Shown here one piece after another: positions 35,852 to 43,514 of a stretch of 53,842 bases of DNA (within the stretch, counting starts at the first letter, position 1; each line of letters opens with the position of its first letter). The DNA lies in assembly GCF_936925435.1 (NCBI RefSeq), contig NZ_CAKZHQ010000035.1:1-53842 (forward strand). Direction: 5' to 3'. Origin of the DNA: an uncultured Ramlibacter sp. (GTDB taxonomy: Bacteria > Pseudomonadota > Gammaproteobacteria > Burkholderiales > Burkholderiaceae_C). A model generated the notes under the pieces. That model had not been told where the DNA came from and made no database searches. It was given only the letters and a program-made list of their open reading frames with translations. The position numbers and the translations under genes are program-made.

Positions 35852-37312
35852 ATGATCTCCCGCGAACCGACCATCGAGCGCCTGGCCACAGCGCGCAGCC
35901 TCCTGCTGGAACCCTTCGGCCTGGACGAAACCCATCTGGCCAAGGCTCTGGCCGAAATCCGGGCCCACAAGGTCGACGACGCCGACCTGTATTTCCAGTA
36001 CACCCGCAGCGAGGGCTGGAGCCTGGAAGAGGGCATCGTCAAGACCGGCAGCTTCAGCATCGACCAGGGCGTCGGCGTGCGCGCCGTCAGCGGCGAGAAG
36101 ACCGCTTTCGCCTATTCCGACGACATCTCCGAGGCCTCGCTGCTGGACGCGGCCCGCACCGTGCGCTCGATTTCGTCCGCAGCGCGCGCCGGCAAGGTCC
36201 GGATTCCGCCGCGCAAGATCGCTTCGAGCCGCTCGTTGTATGCCGGTGTCGATCCGATCGCCACGCTGGACAGCACGGCCAAGGTGGCCTTGCTGGGCCG
36301 GGTCGAGAAGCTCGCGCGGGCCAAGGATCCGCGGGTGGCGCAGGTGATGGCCGGCCTGGCCAGCGAATACGACGTGGTGCTGGTGGCACGCGCCGACGGC
36401 ACGCTGGCGGCCGACGTGCGGCCGCTGGTGCGGCTGTCGGTGACGGTGATCGCCGAGCAGAACGGCCGGCGCGAGATCGGCTCGGCCGGCGGCGGCGGCC
36501 GCTTCGGCCTGGCCTATTTCGACGATGCCCAGGTCGAGACCTATGTGAACGAGGCGGTCAAGGCCGCCCTGACCAACCTGGAGTCGCGTCCCGCCCCGGC
36601 CGGCGAGATGACCGTGGTGCTGGGCGCCGGCTGGCCCGGCATCCTGCTGCACGAGGCCATCGGCCACGGCCTGGAGGGCGACTTCAACCGCAAGGGCTCG
36701 AGCGCCTTTGCCGGGCGCATCGGCAAGCGCGTGGCGGCCAAGGGCGTGACGGTTCTGGACGACGGGACGATTGCCGACCGGCGCGGCTCGCTCAACGTCG
36801 ACGACGAGGGCCATGCCAGCCAGCGCAACGTGCTGATCGAGGACGGCATCCTGCGCGGCTACATCCAGGATTCGCTCAATGCGCGCCTGATGGGCGTCAA
36901 GCCCACCGGCAATGGCCGGCGCGAAAGCTACGCCCACATCCCGATGCCGCGCATGACCAACACCTACATGCTCGGCGGCGACCGGCAGCCCGATGAGATC
37001 GTGGCGAGCATCAAGAAGGGCCTGTACGCCACCAACTTCGGCGGTGGCCAGGTCGACATCACCTCGGGCAAGTTCGTCTTCTCGGCCAGCGAAGCCTACT
37101 GGGTGGAAAACGGCAAGATCCTCTACCCGGTCAAGGGCGCGACCATCGTGGGCAACGGCCCGGACGCGTTGACCCGCGTGACCATGATCGGCAACGACAT
37201 GAAGCTCGATAGCGGCGTGGGCACCTGCGGCAAGGAAGGCCAGAGCGTGCCGGTGGGCGTGGGCCAGCCGACGCTGCGCATCGACGGTCTGACCGTGGGC
37301 GGGACGGCGTGA
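35852..37312 (+). CDS. tldD: metalloprotease TldD
   Basis: TldD forms a heterodimeric zinc protease with PmbA/TldE that trims unfolded peptides and matures some modified peptides. The 486-residue protein has the HExxxH zinc site (His267, Glu268, His272 in HEAIGHGLEGD) followed by Cys in the GTCGKEGQ motif near the C-terminus. The partner gene pmbA is not in this window. An unknown small gene begins two bases after its stop. Confidence 0.96.
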   Translation: MISREPTIERLATARSLLLEPFGLDETHLAKALAEIRAHKVDDADLYFQYTRSEGWSLEEGIVKTGSFSIDQGVGVRAVSGEKTAFAYSDDISEASLLDAARTVRSISSAARAGKVRIPPRKIASSRSLYAGVDPIATLDSTAKVALLGRVEKLARAKDPRVAQVMAGLASEYDVVLVARADGTLAADVRPLVRLSVTVIAEQNGRREIGSAGGGGRFGLAYFDDAQVETYVNEAVKAALTNLESRPAPAGEMTVVLGAGWPGILLHEAIGHGLEGDFNRKGSSAFAGRIGKRVAAKGVTVLDDGTIADRRGSLNVDDEGHASQRNVLIEDGILRGYIQDSLNARLMGVKPTGNGRRESYAHIPMPRMTNTYMLGGDRQPDEIVASIKKGLYATNFGGGQVDITSGKFVFSASEAYWVENGKILYPVKGATIVGNGPDALTRVTMIGNDMKLDSGVGTCGKEGQSVPVGVGQPTLRIDGLTVGGTA

Positions 37313-37313
37313 C

Positions 37314-37880
37314 ATGCCGTCCAAGCGCAATTCGCGCCTGACGATCGATCCTTCGACCAATCTGCCGAACATTGACGGCTTCGGCGCGCTGAGCAACTTC
37401 CTGCGTGCCTCGGTCTCGGACGAGGACAGCCGCCAGGTGTCCGAGAGCATGGGCCAGCTGGCCGCCCACATCGAGACCATCATCGCCAGCCTGCGGCGCA
37501 ACCGCACGCGTGCCGACAACGCGCCCATGCTGGTGGACCTGCTGACCGTGCTGCGCACCCACCGCAATCTGGTGGTGGGCCTGGGCCTGCCCTGGCGCGG
37601 CCTGTACGAGTACGCCGCCTACCTGCAGTCGCTCAACAACTTCCGCGTGCTGATCGGCCAGTGGTTGATGGGGGCGGGCCCGCGCAGCGCGGAACTGCTG
37701 GTCACCGCCGAGGACTTCGAGCTGGTGGCCTGGCGCACCCTGGGTGACGGCTCCCTGCTGCTGGACATGCACGAGCAATGGGCGGCGCGCGAGGAGCCCG
37801 ATGAGGTCTCGGCGCTGGGCGCGCTGCAGGAGCCCCAGGTCGAGCGGGCCCTGCAGTGGTGGAAAAAGCTGCGCCTGTGA
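37314..37880 (+). CDS. conserved-looking protein of unknown function
   Basis: I do not recognise this 188-residue protein. It has no signal peptide or membrane segment, is predicted mostly helical, and has an aromatic-rich middle (LVVGLGLPWRGLYEYAAYLQ). It starts one base after the tldD stop, so it is probably co-transcribed with tldD. Codon use matches the neighbours. The aroG leader begins 30 bases downstream. Confidence 0.7.
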   Translation: MPSKRNSRLTIDPSTNLPNIDGFGALSNFLRASVSDEDSRQVSESMGQLAAHIETIIASLRRNRTRADNAPMLVDLLTVLRTHRNLVVGLGLPWRGLYEYAAYLQSLNNFRVLIGQWLMGAGPRSAELLVTAEDFELVAWRTLGDGSLLLDMHEQWAAREEPDEVSALGALQEPQVERALQWWKKLRL

Positions 37881-37896
37881 GAGCGCCGGGCTGTGC

Positions 37897-37902
37897 TACA
37901 TT
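37897..37902 (+). promoter_or_regulatory. -10-like hexamer before the aroG leader peptide
   Basis: TACATT lies seven bases before the ATG of the leader peptide at 37910. The gap has no Shine-Dalgarno sequence. A -35 box is not evident. Confidence 0.4.
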
Positions 37903-37909
37903 GCACTTC

Positions 37910-37981
37910 ATGCGTTCCACCCGCGTCTATTTTTTTGGCTACTTTTGGGCTTTCCCGTCCCCCGGCGGTCGAGAGAACTGA
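37910..37981 (+). CDS. aromatic-rich leader peptide of the aroG attenuator
   Basis: A 23-residue ORF encodes a peptide with Tyr7, Phe8, Phe9, Tyr11, Phe12, Trp13 and Phe15, that is seven aromatic residues among nine. It ends about 100 bases before a DAHP synthase gene, the first enzyme of aromatic amino-acid synthesis, and 33 bases before an intrinsic terminator. This is the signature of ribosome-mediated attenuation, in which shortage of charged tRNA(Phe), tRNA(Tyr) or tRNA(Trp) stalls the ribosome. No ribosome binding site precedes the ATG. Confidence 0.8.
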   Translation: MRSTRVYFFGYFWAFPSPGGREN

Positions 37982-38043
37982 GCGCATCCAGAAAAACGCG
38001 ACAGAACTCCCCACAAACCGCCGGCACCCCCGGCGGTTTTTTT
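37962..38043 (+). terminator. attenuator: terminator with competing antiterminator for aroG
   Basis: The terminator has a perfect 10-bp stem, AAACCGCCGG (38015-38024) with CCGGCGGTTT (38030-38039), a 5-base loop and a run of seven Ts (38037-38043). Inside the leader ORF, CCGGCGGT (37962-37969) is an exact copy of the 3' arm and can pair over 8 bp with ACCGCCGG (38017-38024) of the 5' arm, forming an antiterminator. A ribosome stalled at the aromatic codons (37928-37954) would leave the antiterminator segment free; a ribosome reaching the stop at 37981 would cover it. Confidence 0.85.
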
Positions 38044-38078
38044 ATGCCCATTTGATCCGCAACCGAGAGGAAACCACG

Positions 38079-39200
38079 ATGACCGCTTCGAACACCGCCA
38101 GCGACGCCTGGTATGCGCACCCCGTCGACAAGACCAGCCAGACCGACGACGAACGCATCAAGGACATCACCGTGCTGCCTCCTCCCGAGCACCTGATCCG
38201 CTTCTTCCCGATCCGCGGCACCGCGGTGGAGCAGCTGATCACCCAGACCCGCAAGAACATCCACAACATCATGGCTGGCCAGGACGACCGGCTGCTGGTG
38301 GTGATCGGCCCCTGTTCCATCCACGATCCGGCAGCGGCGCTGGACTACGCCCGCCGCCTGAAGGAGGTGCGGGCGCGCTTCAGTGACACGCTGGAGATCG
38401 TGATGCGGGTCTACTTCGAAAAGCCCCGCACCACCGTCGGCTGGAAGGGTCTGATCAACGACCCCTACCTGGACGAGAGCTTCCGCATCGACGAGGGCCT
38501 GCGCATCGCGCGCCAGCTGCTGATCGAGATCAACCGCCTGGGCCTGCCGGCGGGCAGCGAGTTCCTGGACGTGATCTCACCGCAGTACATCGGCGACCTG
38601 ATCTCCTGGGGCGCGATCGGCGCGCGCACGACCGAAAGCCAGGTGCACCGCGAACTGGCCTCGGGCATCTCGGCGCCGATCGGCTTCAAGAACGGCACCG
38701 ACGGCAACATCCGCATCGCCACCGACGCCATCCAGGCGGCGGCCCGCGGCCACCATTTCCTGTCGGTGCACAAGAACGGCCAGGTGGCCATCGTCCAGAC
38801 CAATGGCAACCAGGACTGCCACGTCATCCTGCGCGGCGGCAAGACGCCCAACTACGATGCGGCCAGCGTCGCGCAGGCCTGCACGGACCTGCAGGCGGCC
38901 AAGCTGCCGGCCACCCTGATGGTCGACTGCAGCCATGCCAACAGCAGCAAGCAGCATGAAAAGCAGATGGATGTGGCGCGCGACATCGCCGGCCAGATGG
39001 CAGGCGGTTCGCGCAGCGTGTTCGGCCTGATGATCGAGAGCCACCTGCAGGCCGGCGCCCAGAAATTCACGCCGGGCAAGGACGATGCGGCTGCGCTGGC
39101 CTACGGCAAAAGCATCACCGATGCCTGCCTGGGATGGGAAGAATCCGTGGCAACACTGGACCTGTTGGCTCAGGCCGTGAAAAATCGCCGGATTTTGTAA
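38079..39200 (+). CDS. aroG: class I DAHP synthase (3-deoxy-7-phosphoheptulonate synthase)
   Basis: This enzyme joins phosphoenolpyruvate and erythrose 4-phosphate, the first step of aromatic amino-acid synthesis. The 373-residue protein has the family motifs VVIGPCSIHDP, YFEKPRTTVGWKG, the catalytic region SQVHRELASG and VDCSHANSSKQ. It belongs to the AroG/AroF/AroH class; which amino acid inhibits it cannot be told from what I can see. ATG at 38079 has a GAGAGGA ribosome binding site. It is preceded by an attenuator with an aromatic-rich leader, suggesting control by the supply of several aromatic amino acids. Confidence 0.94.
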   Translation: MTASNTASDAWYAHPVDKTSQTDDERIKDITVLPPPEHLIRFFPIRGTAVEQLITQTRKNIHNIMAGQDDRLLVVIGPCSIHDPAAALDYARRLKEVRARFSDTLEIVMRVYFEKPRTTVGWKGLINDPYLDESFRIDEGLRIARQLLIEINRLGLPAGSEFLDVISPQYIGDLISWGAIGARTTESQVHRELASGISAPIGFKNGTDGNIRIATDAIQAAARGHHFLSVHKNGQVAIVQTNGNQDCHVILRGGKTPNYDAASVAQACTDLQAAKLPATLMVDCSHANSSKQHEKQMDVARDIAGQMAGGSRSVFGLMIESHLQAGAQKFTPGKDDAAALAYGKSITDACLGWEESVATLDLLAQAVKNRRIL

Positions 39201-39213
39201 CTGATGTCTGAAT

Positions 39214-39246
39214 TTACTTACATAAAGTAACAGAGCCCTTTATATT
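39214..39246 (+). promoter_or_regulatory. promoter with overlapping inverted repeat
   Basis: A -35-like TTACAT (39218-39223), 17-base spacer and -10 TATATT (39241-39246) precede the gene at 39290. An exact inverted repeat TTACTT-N5-AAGTAA (39214-39230) overlaps the -35 box and could be an operator. The segment is clearly AT-richer than the surroundings. Confidence 0.5.
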
Positions 39247-39289
39247 GGCCGCTGATGCCATTTGGCATTGCCAAAACACCATCAGCACC

Positions 39290-40321
39290 ATGTCGATCGA
39301 ACTGCCTGTCCTGCGTCTGGGCCTGGTCGGTTTCTCTGCCGAACAGCACGAGCGCATCGCCAGATTGCTGGTCAGCCCGGCTGCCGGCGGCATGGTGTGG
39401 CAGACCGGCAAGTTCAGCGAAGCCGATGCCTGGTGCGTCAATAGCGCGCGCACCCAGTCCCTGGCCGATGGCACCTTGCGCGTCGCCTCGGGCCTGCCCT
39501 CGGGCCGCTCGGTGCAGTTCAACCTCGAGGAAGTCGACCGACCGATCGCTTTCTCGATGCCGCCGGCGGCGTGCGAACTGGTCTCGACCTACCGTTTCGA
39601 CCTGGACTCCGATGCCAGCATCCGCGCCGTGCTGGCCAGGTTCGAGAGCTGGCTTCAGCCGCTGACGGCGCAGTTCTACCTGGCTTCGCACATCATCGAC
39701 AACGAGAGCGCCCTGGGCCGCGGCGTCTACCACGTGATCGCCCACGGCAGGCTGCTGGCGGTGGTGGACCTGCAAGGCGAGGTCGGTGTGCTGCCTACCG
39801 CTGGTCCGGGCGACTTCGAAGATGCCTTGTGGACTGCGCGGCCGGCCTCGGCCGCCGGGATCCCCGAGGGTTTCGTGCGCGCCAGCCTGTCTCAGCTGAT
39901 GTGGCAGTACGCCGTGCGCACCCTGCGCGATGCGCTGCCCAAGCGCTACCGCAGCGGCCCGCTGTACTTTCGCCGGCTGCCGCGCCTGCCGCAGCGCCTG
40001 CTGACCGACTCGCACCTGCTGCTGCTGCGAGAGTTGGCGGGCGGACCGGCCAGCTTCGAGGACCTGCAGCAGCGTACCGGTCTGGGCGACAAGCCGCTGG
40101 CCCGCAGCCTGACGGCGCTGTACCTTGTCGGCTCCATCACCTCCAACCCCAAACGCGCCGGCGCCTGCCGCATCGCGTCGCGCCCGGCCGAAGACCCTGA
40201 TTCGGCCCACGGCATCGGGCACAGCCTGTCGCCTTTGGGCATGGACTCGCAGCCGGTGAGCAACCGGCCCCGGCCGGCGCCGTCGGACCTGACCGCGCCC
40301 GCGCCGCTGTCGCTCGAATAG
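39290..40321 (+). CDS. unknown protein with possible C-terminal winged helix
   Basis: I do not recognise this 343-residue protein as a named family. It starts at ATG 39290 (MSIELPVLRLGLVGF); an upstream in-frame start at 39245 would run through the promoter and is less likely. There is no signal peptide or membrane segment. Residues about 245-300 (LLLLRELAGGPASFEDLQQR, then LARSLTALYLVGSI) look like a winged helix-turn-helix. The tail is Pro-rich. An inverted repeat in its promoter would be a natural target for autoregulation, but that is inference. Confidence 0.65.
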   Translation: MSIELPVLRLGLVGFSAEQHERIARLLVSPAAGGMVWQTGKFSEADAWCVNSARTQSLADGTLRVASGLPSGRSVQFNLEEVDRPIAFSMPPAACELVSTYRFDLDSDASIRAVLARFESWLQPLTAQFYLASHIIDNESALGRGVYHVIAHGRLLAVVDLQGEVGVLPTAGPGDFEDALWTARPASAAGIPEGFVRASLSQLMWQYAVRTLRDALPKRYRSGPLYFRRLPRLPQRLLTDSHLLLLRELAGGPASFEDLQQRTGLGDKPLARSLTALYLVGSITSNPKRAGACRIASRPAEDPDSAHGIGHSLSPLGMDSQPVSNRPRPAPSDLTAPAPLSLE

Positions 40322-40334
40322 GCTGGAGCGCAGC

Positions 40335-41705
40335 TCAGCCGCGCTCCAGTGCCTGCAGCAGCTTCGCGTGGAAGCCGCCGAAGCCGCCGTTGCTCATGCA
40401 CAGCACATGGTCACCGGGGCGGACGGCGCCGCGCACCTGCTGCACCAGTTCATCGATGGTGTCGGCCACCAGGGCGCGCTCACCCATGGCCGCCAGCGCC
40501 TCGCGCGGGTCCCAGCCCAGGCCGCCGCTGTGGCAGAAGGCCAGGTCGGCCTGCTCCAGGCTCCAGGGCAGCTGCGACTTCATGGCGCCCAGCTTCATGG
40601 TGTTGCTGCGCGGCTCGAACACCGCCAGGATGCGCTGCGTCCCGATCTGGCGGCGCAGCCCGTCCACCGTGGTGCGAATCGCCGTGGGGTGGTGGGCAAA
40701 GTCGTCATAGACAGTGACGCCGCTCACCGTGCCGCGCACCTCCATGCGCCGCTTGACGTTGCGAAAACGCGCCAGGGCCTGGGCCGCGACCACGGGCGCC
40801 ACGCCCACATGGTCGGCTGCCGCGATCGCCGCCAGCGCATTGAGCTGGTTGTGCACACCGCCCAGCTCCCATTGCACGCGGGCCACCGCGACGCCGCCTT
40901 GCATCACCTGGAAGTCACCGGGTTCGCCTTGCGCCCAGAAGTCGCTCACCGCGGCACCGAAACTTCGCACAGCGCTCCAGCAGCCCTGGTGAAGTACCCG
41001 CGCCAGGCTGTCCTCCAGGCCGTTGGCCACCACCCGGCCCGAGGCGGGCACGGTGCGCACCAGGTGGTGGAACTGGCGCTCGATGGCCGCCAGGTCGTCG
41101 AAAATGTCGGCGTGGTCGAACTCCAGGTTGTTGAGCACGGCCGTGCGCGGCCGGTAGTGGACGAACTTGCTGCGCTTGTCGAAGAAGGCCGTGTCGTATT
41201 CGTCGGCCTCGATGACGAAGTGGGTGCCGGTTCCCAGCCGTGCAGAGACGCCGAAGTCCAGCGGCACGCCGCCGATCAGAAAGCCCGGCGCCAGGCCGGC
41301 CTGCTCCAGGATCCAGGCCAGCATCGAGCTGGTGGTGGTCTTGCCGTGAGTGCCGGCCACTGCCAGCACGTGCCGGCCTTGCAGCACGTGCTCGGCCAGC
41401 CATTGCGGGCCGCTGGTGTAAGGCGCTCCGGCGTCCAGGATGGCCTCCATCAGCGGGTAGCGGGGCGAGCCGTCGGCCTGGCGGGCGCGCGAGACCACGT
41501 TGCCGATGATCCAGACGTCGGGCTGGAGCGCCAACTGCTCCGCGCCGTAGCCCTCGATCAGCTCGATGCCCAGGCCGCGCAGCTGGTCGCTCATGGGTGG
41601 ATAGACGCTGGTGTCGCAGCCCGTGACCTTGTGACCAGCCTCGCGGGCCAGCGCGGCCAGCCCCCCCATGAACGTACCGCAGATGCCCAGAATGTGAATG
41701 TGCAT
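40335..41705 (-). CDS. mpl: UDP-MurNAc:tripeptide recycling ligase Mpl
   Basis: Mpl joins the murein tripeptide L-Ala-D-Glu-mDAP, recovered from old cell wall, to UDP-MurNAc. The 456-residue Mur ligase has HILGICGTFMGGLAALA at the N-terminus, the ATP loop [27 protein letters not shown] (typical of Mpl rather than MurC) and the DDFAHHPTAI motif. The ATG at 41705 gives the standard MHIHILGICG start. It is divergent from the unknown gene at 41774 and is not linked to the dcw cluster. Confidence 0.95.
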   Translation of the reverse strand: MHIHILGICGTFMGGLAALAREAGHKVTGCDTSVYPPMSDQLRGLGIELIEGYGAEQLALQPDVWIIGNVVSRARQADGSPRYPLMEAILDAGAPYTSGPQWLAEHVLQGRHVLAVAGTHGKTTTSSMLAWILEQAGLAPGFLIGGVPLDFGVSARLGTGTHFVIEADEYDTAFFDKRSKFVHYRPRTAVLNNLEFDHADIFDDLAAIERQFHHLVRTVPASGRVVANGLEDSLARVLHQGCWSAVRSFGAAVSDFWAQGEPGDFQVMQGGVAVARVQWELGGVHNQLNALAAIAAADHVGVAPVVAAQALARFRNVKRRMEVRGTVSGVTVYDDFAHHPTAIRTTVDGLRRQIGTQRILAVFEPRSNTMKLGAMKSQLPWSLEQADLAFCHSGGLGWDPREALAAMGERALVADTIDELVQQVRGAVRPGDHVLCMSNGGFGGFHAKLLQALERG

Positions 41706-41711
41706 GGCCTG

Positions 41712-41717
41712 ATTATC
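41712..41717 (-). promoter_or_regulatory. -10-like hexamer before mpl
   Basis: On the minus strand GATAAT lies exactly six bases (CAGGCC) before the mpl ATG at 41705. There is no Shine-Dalgarno sequence and no clear -35 box. Confidence 0.4.
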
Positions 41718-41761
41718 CCGTCGGTCAAAGCCGTACCGCGGACCGGGCGCGCCGTTGCATG

Positions 41762-41767
41762 CAGAAT
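41762..41767 (+). promoter_or_regulatory. -10-like hexamer before the gene at 41774
   Basis: CAGAAT lies exactly six bases before the ATG at 41774, again without a Shine-Dalgarno sequence. It is the weakest match to TANAAT in the set. Confidence 0.3.
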
Positions 41768-41773
41768 CGGCGG

Positions 41774-42373
41774 ATGGACAGCCTGAAGTCGGAGATCGCG
41801 GCCACAGCGGCGCGCATGGTGGTGGAAGAAGGCCTGGAATGGGGCCCGGCCAAGCGTCGGGCGGTGCGTCAGCTGGGGCTGGCTGCGCGCACTGCGCTGC
41901 CGGACAACGAGATGCTGGAAGACGCCGTGCGCGAATACATTGAATTGTTCTGCGCTGACACCCAGCCGCTTGAACTGCTGGCCCTGCGCCGGCTGGCGCT
42001 GACCTGGATGGAGCGGTTGGCCCAGTTCCGGCCCTATCTGTGCGGGGCGGCATGGCATGGCACTGCCACGCGGCTGTCCGACATCTATCTGCAGTTGTTC
42101 TGCGACGACCCCAAGTCAGCCGAGATCGCCCTGATCGAGCACGGCGTGGCCTATGTGCCGCGCACTGTGACCGGTTTCAATGGCGAGGCCGTCGATGCCC
42201 TGAGCCTGTCCAGCCGTTGCCCCGAACTGAACGACATGATCGGCGTCCATCTCATGATCCACGACCTTGACGACGTGCGCGGGGCGCTCAAGCCCGATGC
42301 GCGCGGGCGGTCCCCGCGCGGCGACCACGCCGCTGTGCTGACGCTGGTGCGGGCTGCGGAGCATGTCCAATGA
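41774..42373 (+). CDS. protein of unknown function upstream of a thioredoxin
   Basis: I cannot name this 199-residue protein. I chose the ATG at 41774 (MDSLKSEIAATAARMVVEEG); an in-frame ATG at 41759 would add five residues. No signal peptide or membrane segment is visible, and the N-terminal half is helical. The middle (GTATRLSDIYLQLFCDDPKS) resembles nothing I can assign with confidence. The stop overlaps the start of the thioredoxin-like gene by four bases, so the two are translationally coupled. It is divergent from mpl. Confidence 0.7.
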   Translation: MDSLKSEIAATAARMVVEEGLEWGPAKRRAVRQLGLAARTALPDNEMLEDAVREYIELFCADTQPLELLALRRLALTWMERLAQFRPYLCGAAWHGTATRLSDIYLQLFCDDPKSAEIALIEHGVAYVPRTVTGFNGEAVDALSLSSRCPELNDMIGVHLMIHDLDDVRGALKPDARGRSPRGDHAAVLTLVRAAEHVQ

Positions 42374-42894
42374 GCCGCCGGCAGGCCTTGGTCTATGGCG
42401 GTGTCGCCGCCGCGGCGGCCCTGGCTGGCGGCGGCCTGGCCTGGTGGCGGCTGGCGCCCGGGGAGGTCGCGGACAGCGCGGTGCAGCAGCTTTGGAGCCT
42501 GGAGTTCCAGACCCCGGCAGGCACCACCCTGTCCATGGCCAGCCTGCGCGGCAAGCCCTTGCTGATCAACTTCTGGGCCACTTGGTGCCCACCTTGTGTG
42601 GAAGAGTTGCCGCTACTTGACGGGTTTTACAAGGAACATGGGGGCAAAAGCTGGCAGGTCATCGGCCTGGCCATCGACCAACCCAGCGCCGTGCGCAGCT
42701 TTCTGGCGCGCACACCTGTGAGCTTTCCGGTGGGGCTGGCGGGTCTGGGCGGCACCGAACTGGGCAAGGCGCTGGGCAACCTCAGCGGAGGTCTGCCCTT
42801 CACCGTGGTGCTGGCTGCCGACGGCACTGTGCGGCAGCGTAAAATGGGCAGGCTGACGACAGCCGATCTGGCCCAACTGGTGTCTGGGTCCTAG
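42370..42894 (+). CDS. TlpA-like membrane-anchored thioredoxin
   Basis: The 174-residue protein has a hydrophobic N-terminal anchor (about 8-27) preceded by SRRQA, and a periplasmic thioredoxin fold of the TlpA/ResA type with WCPPC (Cys73, Cys76) and the cis-proline region GGLPFTVV. Such proteins reduce disulfides in apocytochrome c or other periplasmic targets. The ATG overlaps the stop of the unknown upstream gene. No cytochrome maturation genes lie nearby, so the partner is not known. Confidence 0.9.
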   Translation: MSRRQALVYGGVAAAAALAGGGLAWWRLAPGEVADSAVQQLWSLEFQTPAGTTLSMASLRGKPLLINFWATWCPPCVEELPLLDGFYKEHGGKSWQVIGLAIDQPSAVRSFLARTPVSFPVGLAGLGGTELGKALGNLSGGLPFTVVLAADGTVRQRKMGRLTTADLAQLVSGS

Positions 42895-42964
42895 CAGCGG
42901 GCCCGCTTCAGGTCTTGACGCCACTTTGCTTTTGTCAAGGCAAAGCGTGGAAATAATCGAAAAA

Positions 42965-43008
42965 TAAGCGAAGAACCGGTAAGTAAGCGAATTTTGCGGT
43001 AAATTCGC
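42965..43008 (+). promoter_or_regulatory. inverted and direct repeats upstream of accB
   Basis: An exact 8-bp inverted repeat, GCGAATTT (42987-42994) and AAATTCGC (43001-43008) with a 6-base spacer, overlaps a -10-like TAAATT (43000-43005). An 8-bp direct repeat TAAGCGAA occurs at 42965-42972 and 42984-42991. The region 42895-43037 is AT-rich and non-coding. This could be an operator for the accB-accC promoter; no clear -35 box is present. Confidence 0.45.
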
Positions 43009-43037
43009 CTTCCTTTCTGGAACGCGTTGGAGACCCC

Positions 43038-43496
43038 ATGGATTTGCGCAAACTCAAGACCTTGATCGACCTCGTCTCCGAGTCGAATGTCTCGGAGCTT
43101 GAAATCACCGAAGCCGAAGGCAAGGTCCGCATCGTCAAAGGCGGCGGCGCCGTGGTGCAACAGTACGCTCCCGCCACGATGGCAGCTCTGGCCCCGGCCG
43201 TGGCCGGCCCCGCGCCCGCAGCCGCTGCCCCGGTGGCAGCAGCTCCGGCCGAAGCCGACAGCGGCCATGTGGTCAAGTCGCCCATGGTTGGCACCTTCTA
43301 CCGCTCGGCCAGCCCGGGTGCCAAGCCCTTTGTGGAGATCGGCAGCACCATCAAGGAAGGCGAGACCATCTGCATCGTCGAGGCCATGAAGATCCTCAAC
43401 GAGATCGAGGCCGACAAGTCCGGCACCGTCACCCGCATCCTGTGCGAAAACGGCCAGGCCGTGGAATACGGACAGCCGATGTTCGTGATCGAGTGA
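43038..43496 (+). CDS. accB: biotin carboxyl carrier protein of acetyl-CoA carboxylase
   Basis: AccB carries the biotin that shuttles CO2 in acetyl-CoA carboxylase, the first step of fatty-acid synthesis. The 152-residue protein has an N-terminal domain ([17 protein letters not shown]), an Ala/Pro-rich hinge (residues about 40-72) and a biotinyl domain with Lys118 in EAMKILNEI. The ribosome binding site TTGGAG precedes ATG. accC follows 18 bases downstream, the usual pairing. Confidence 0.97.
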   Translation: MDLRKLKTLIDLVSESNVSELEITEAEGKVRIVKGGGAVVQQYAPATMAALAPAVAGPAPAAAAPVAAAPAEADSGHVVKSPMVGTFYRSASPGAKPFVEIGSTIKEGETICIVEAMKILNEIEADKSGTVTRILCENGQAVEYGQPMFVIE

Positions 43497-43514
43497 CGTT
43501 GGGCCCGACGCCAG

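Noticed and set aside
33356..37567. A minus-strand open frame of about 1,400 codons opposite the signalling genes and tldD
   Set aside because: It is a shadow caused by high GC and third-position bias of the plus-strand genes; its translation is low in sequence variety (His, Gln, Arg, Ala, Gly rich) and shows no domain, while the plus strand has clear ones.
42921..42950. Hairpin CCACTTTGC / GCAAAG-CGTGG after the thioredoxin gene as a terminator
   Set aside because: The stem is interrupted and no T run follows on the plus strand.
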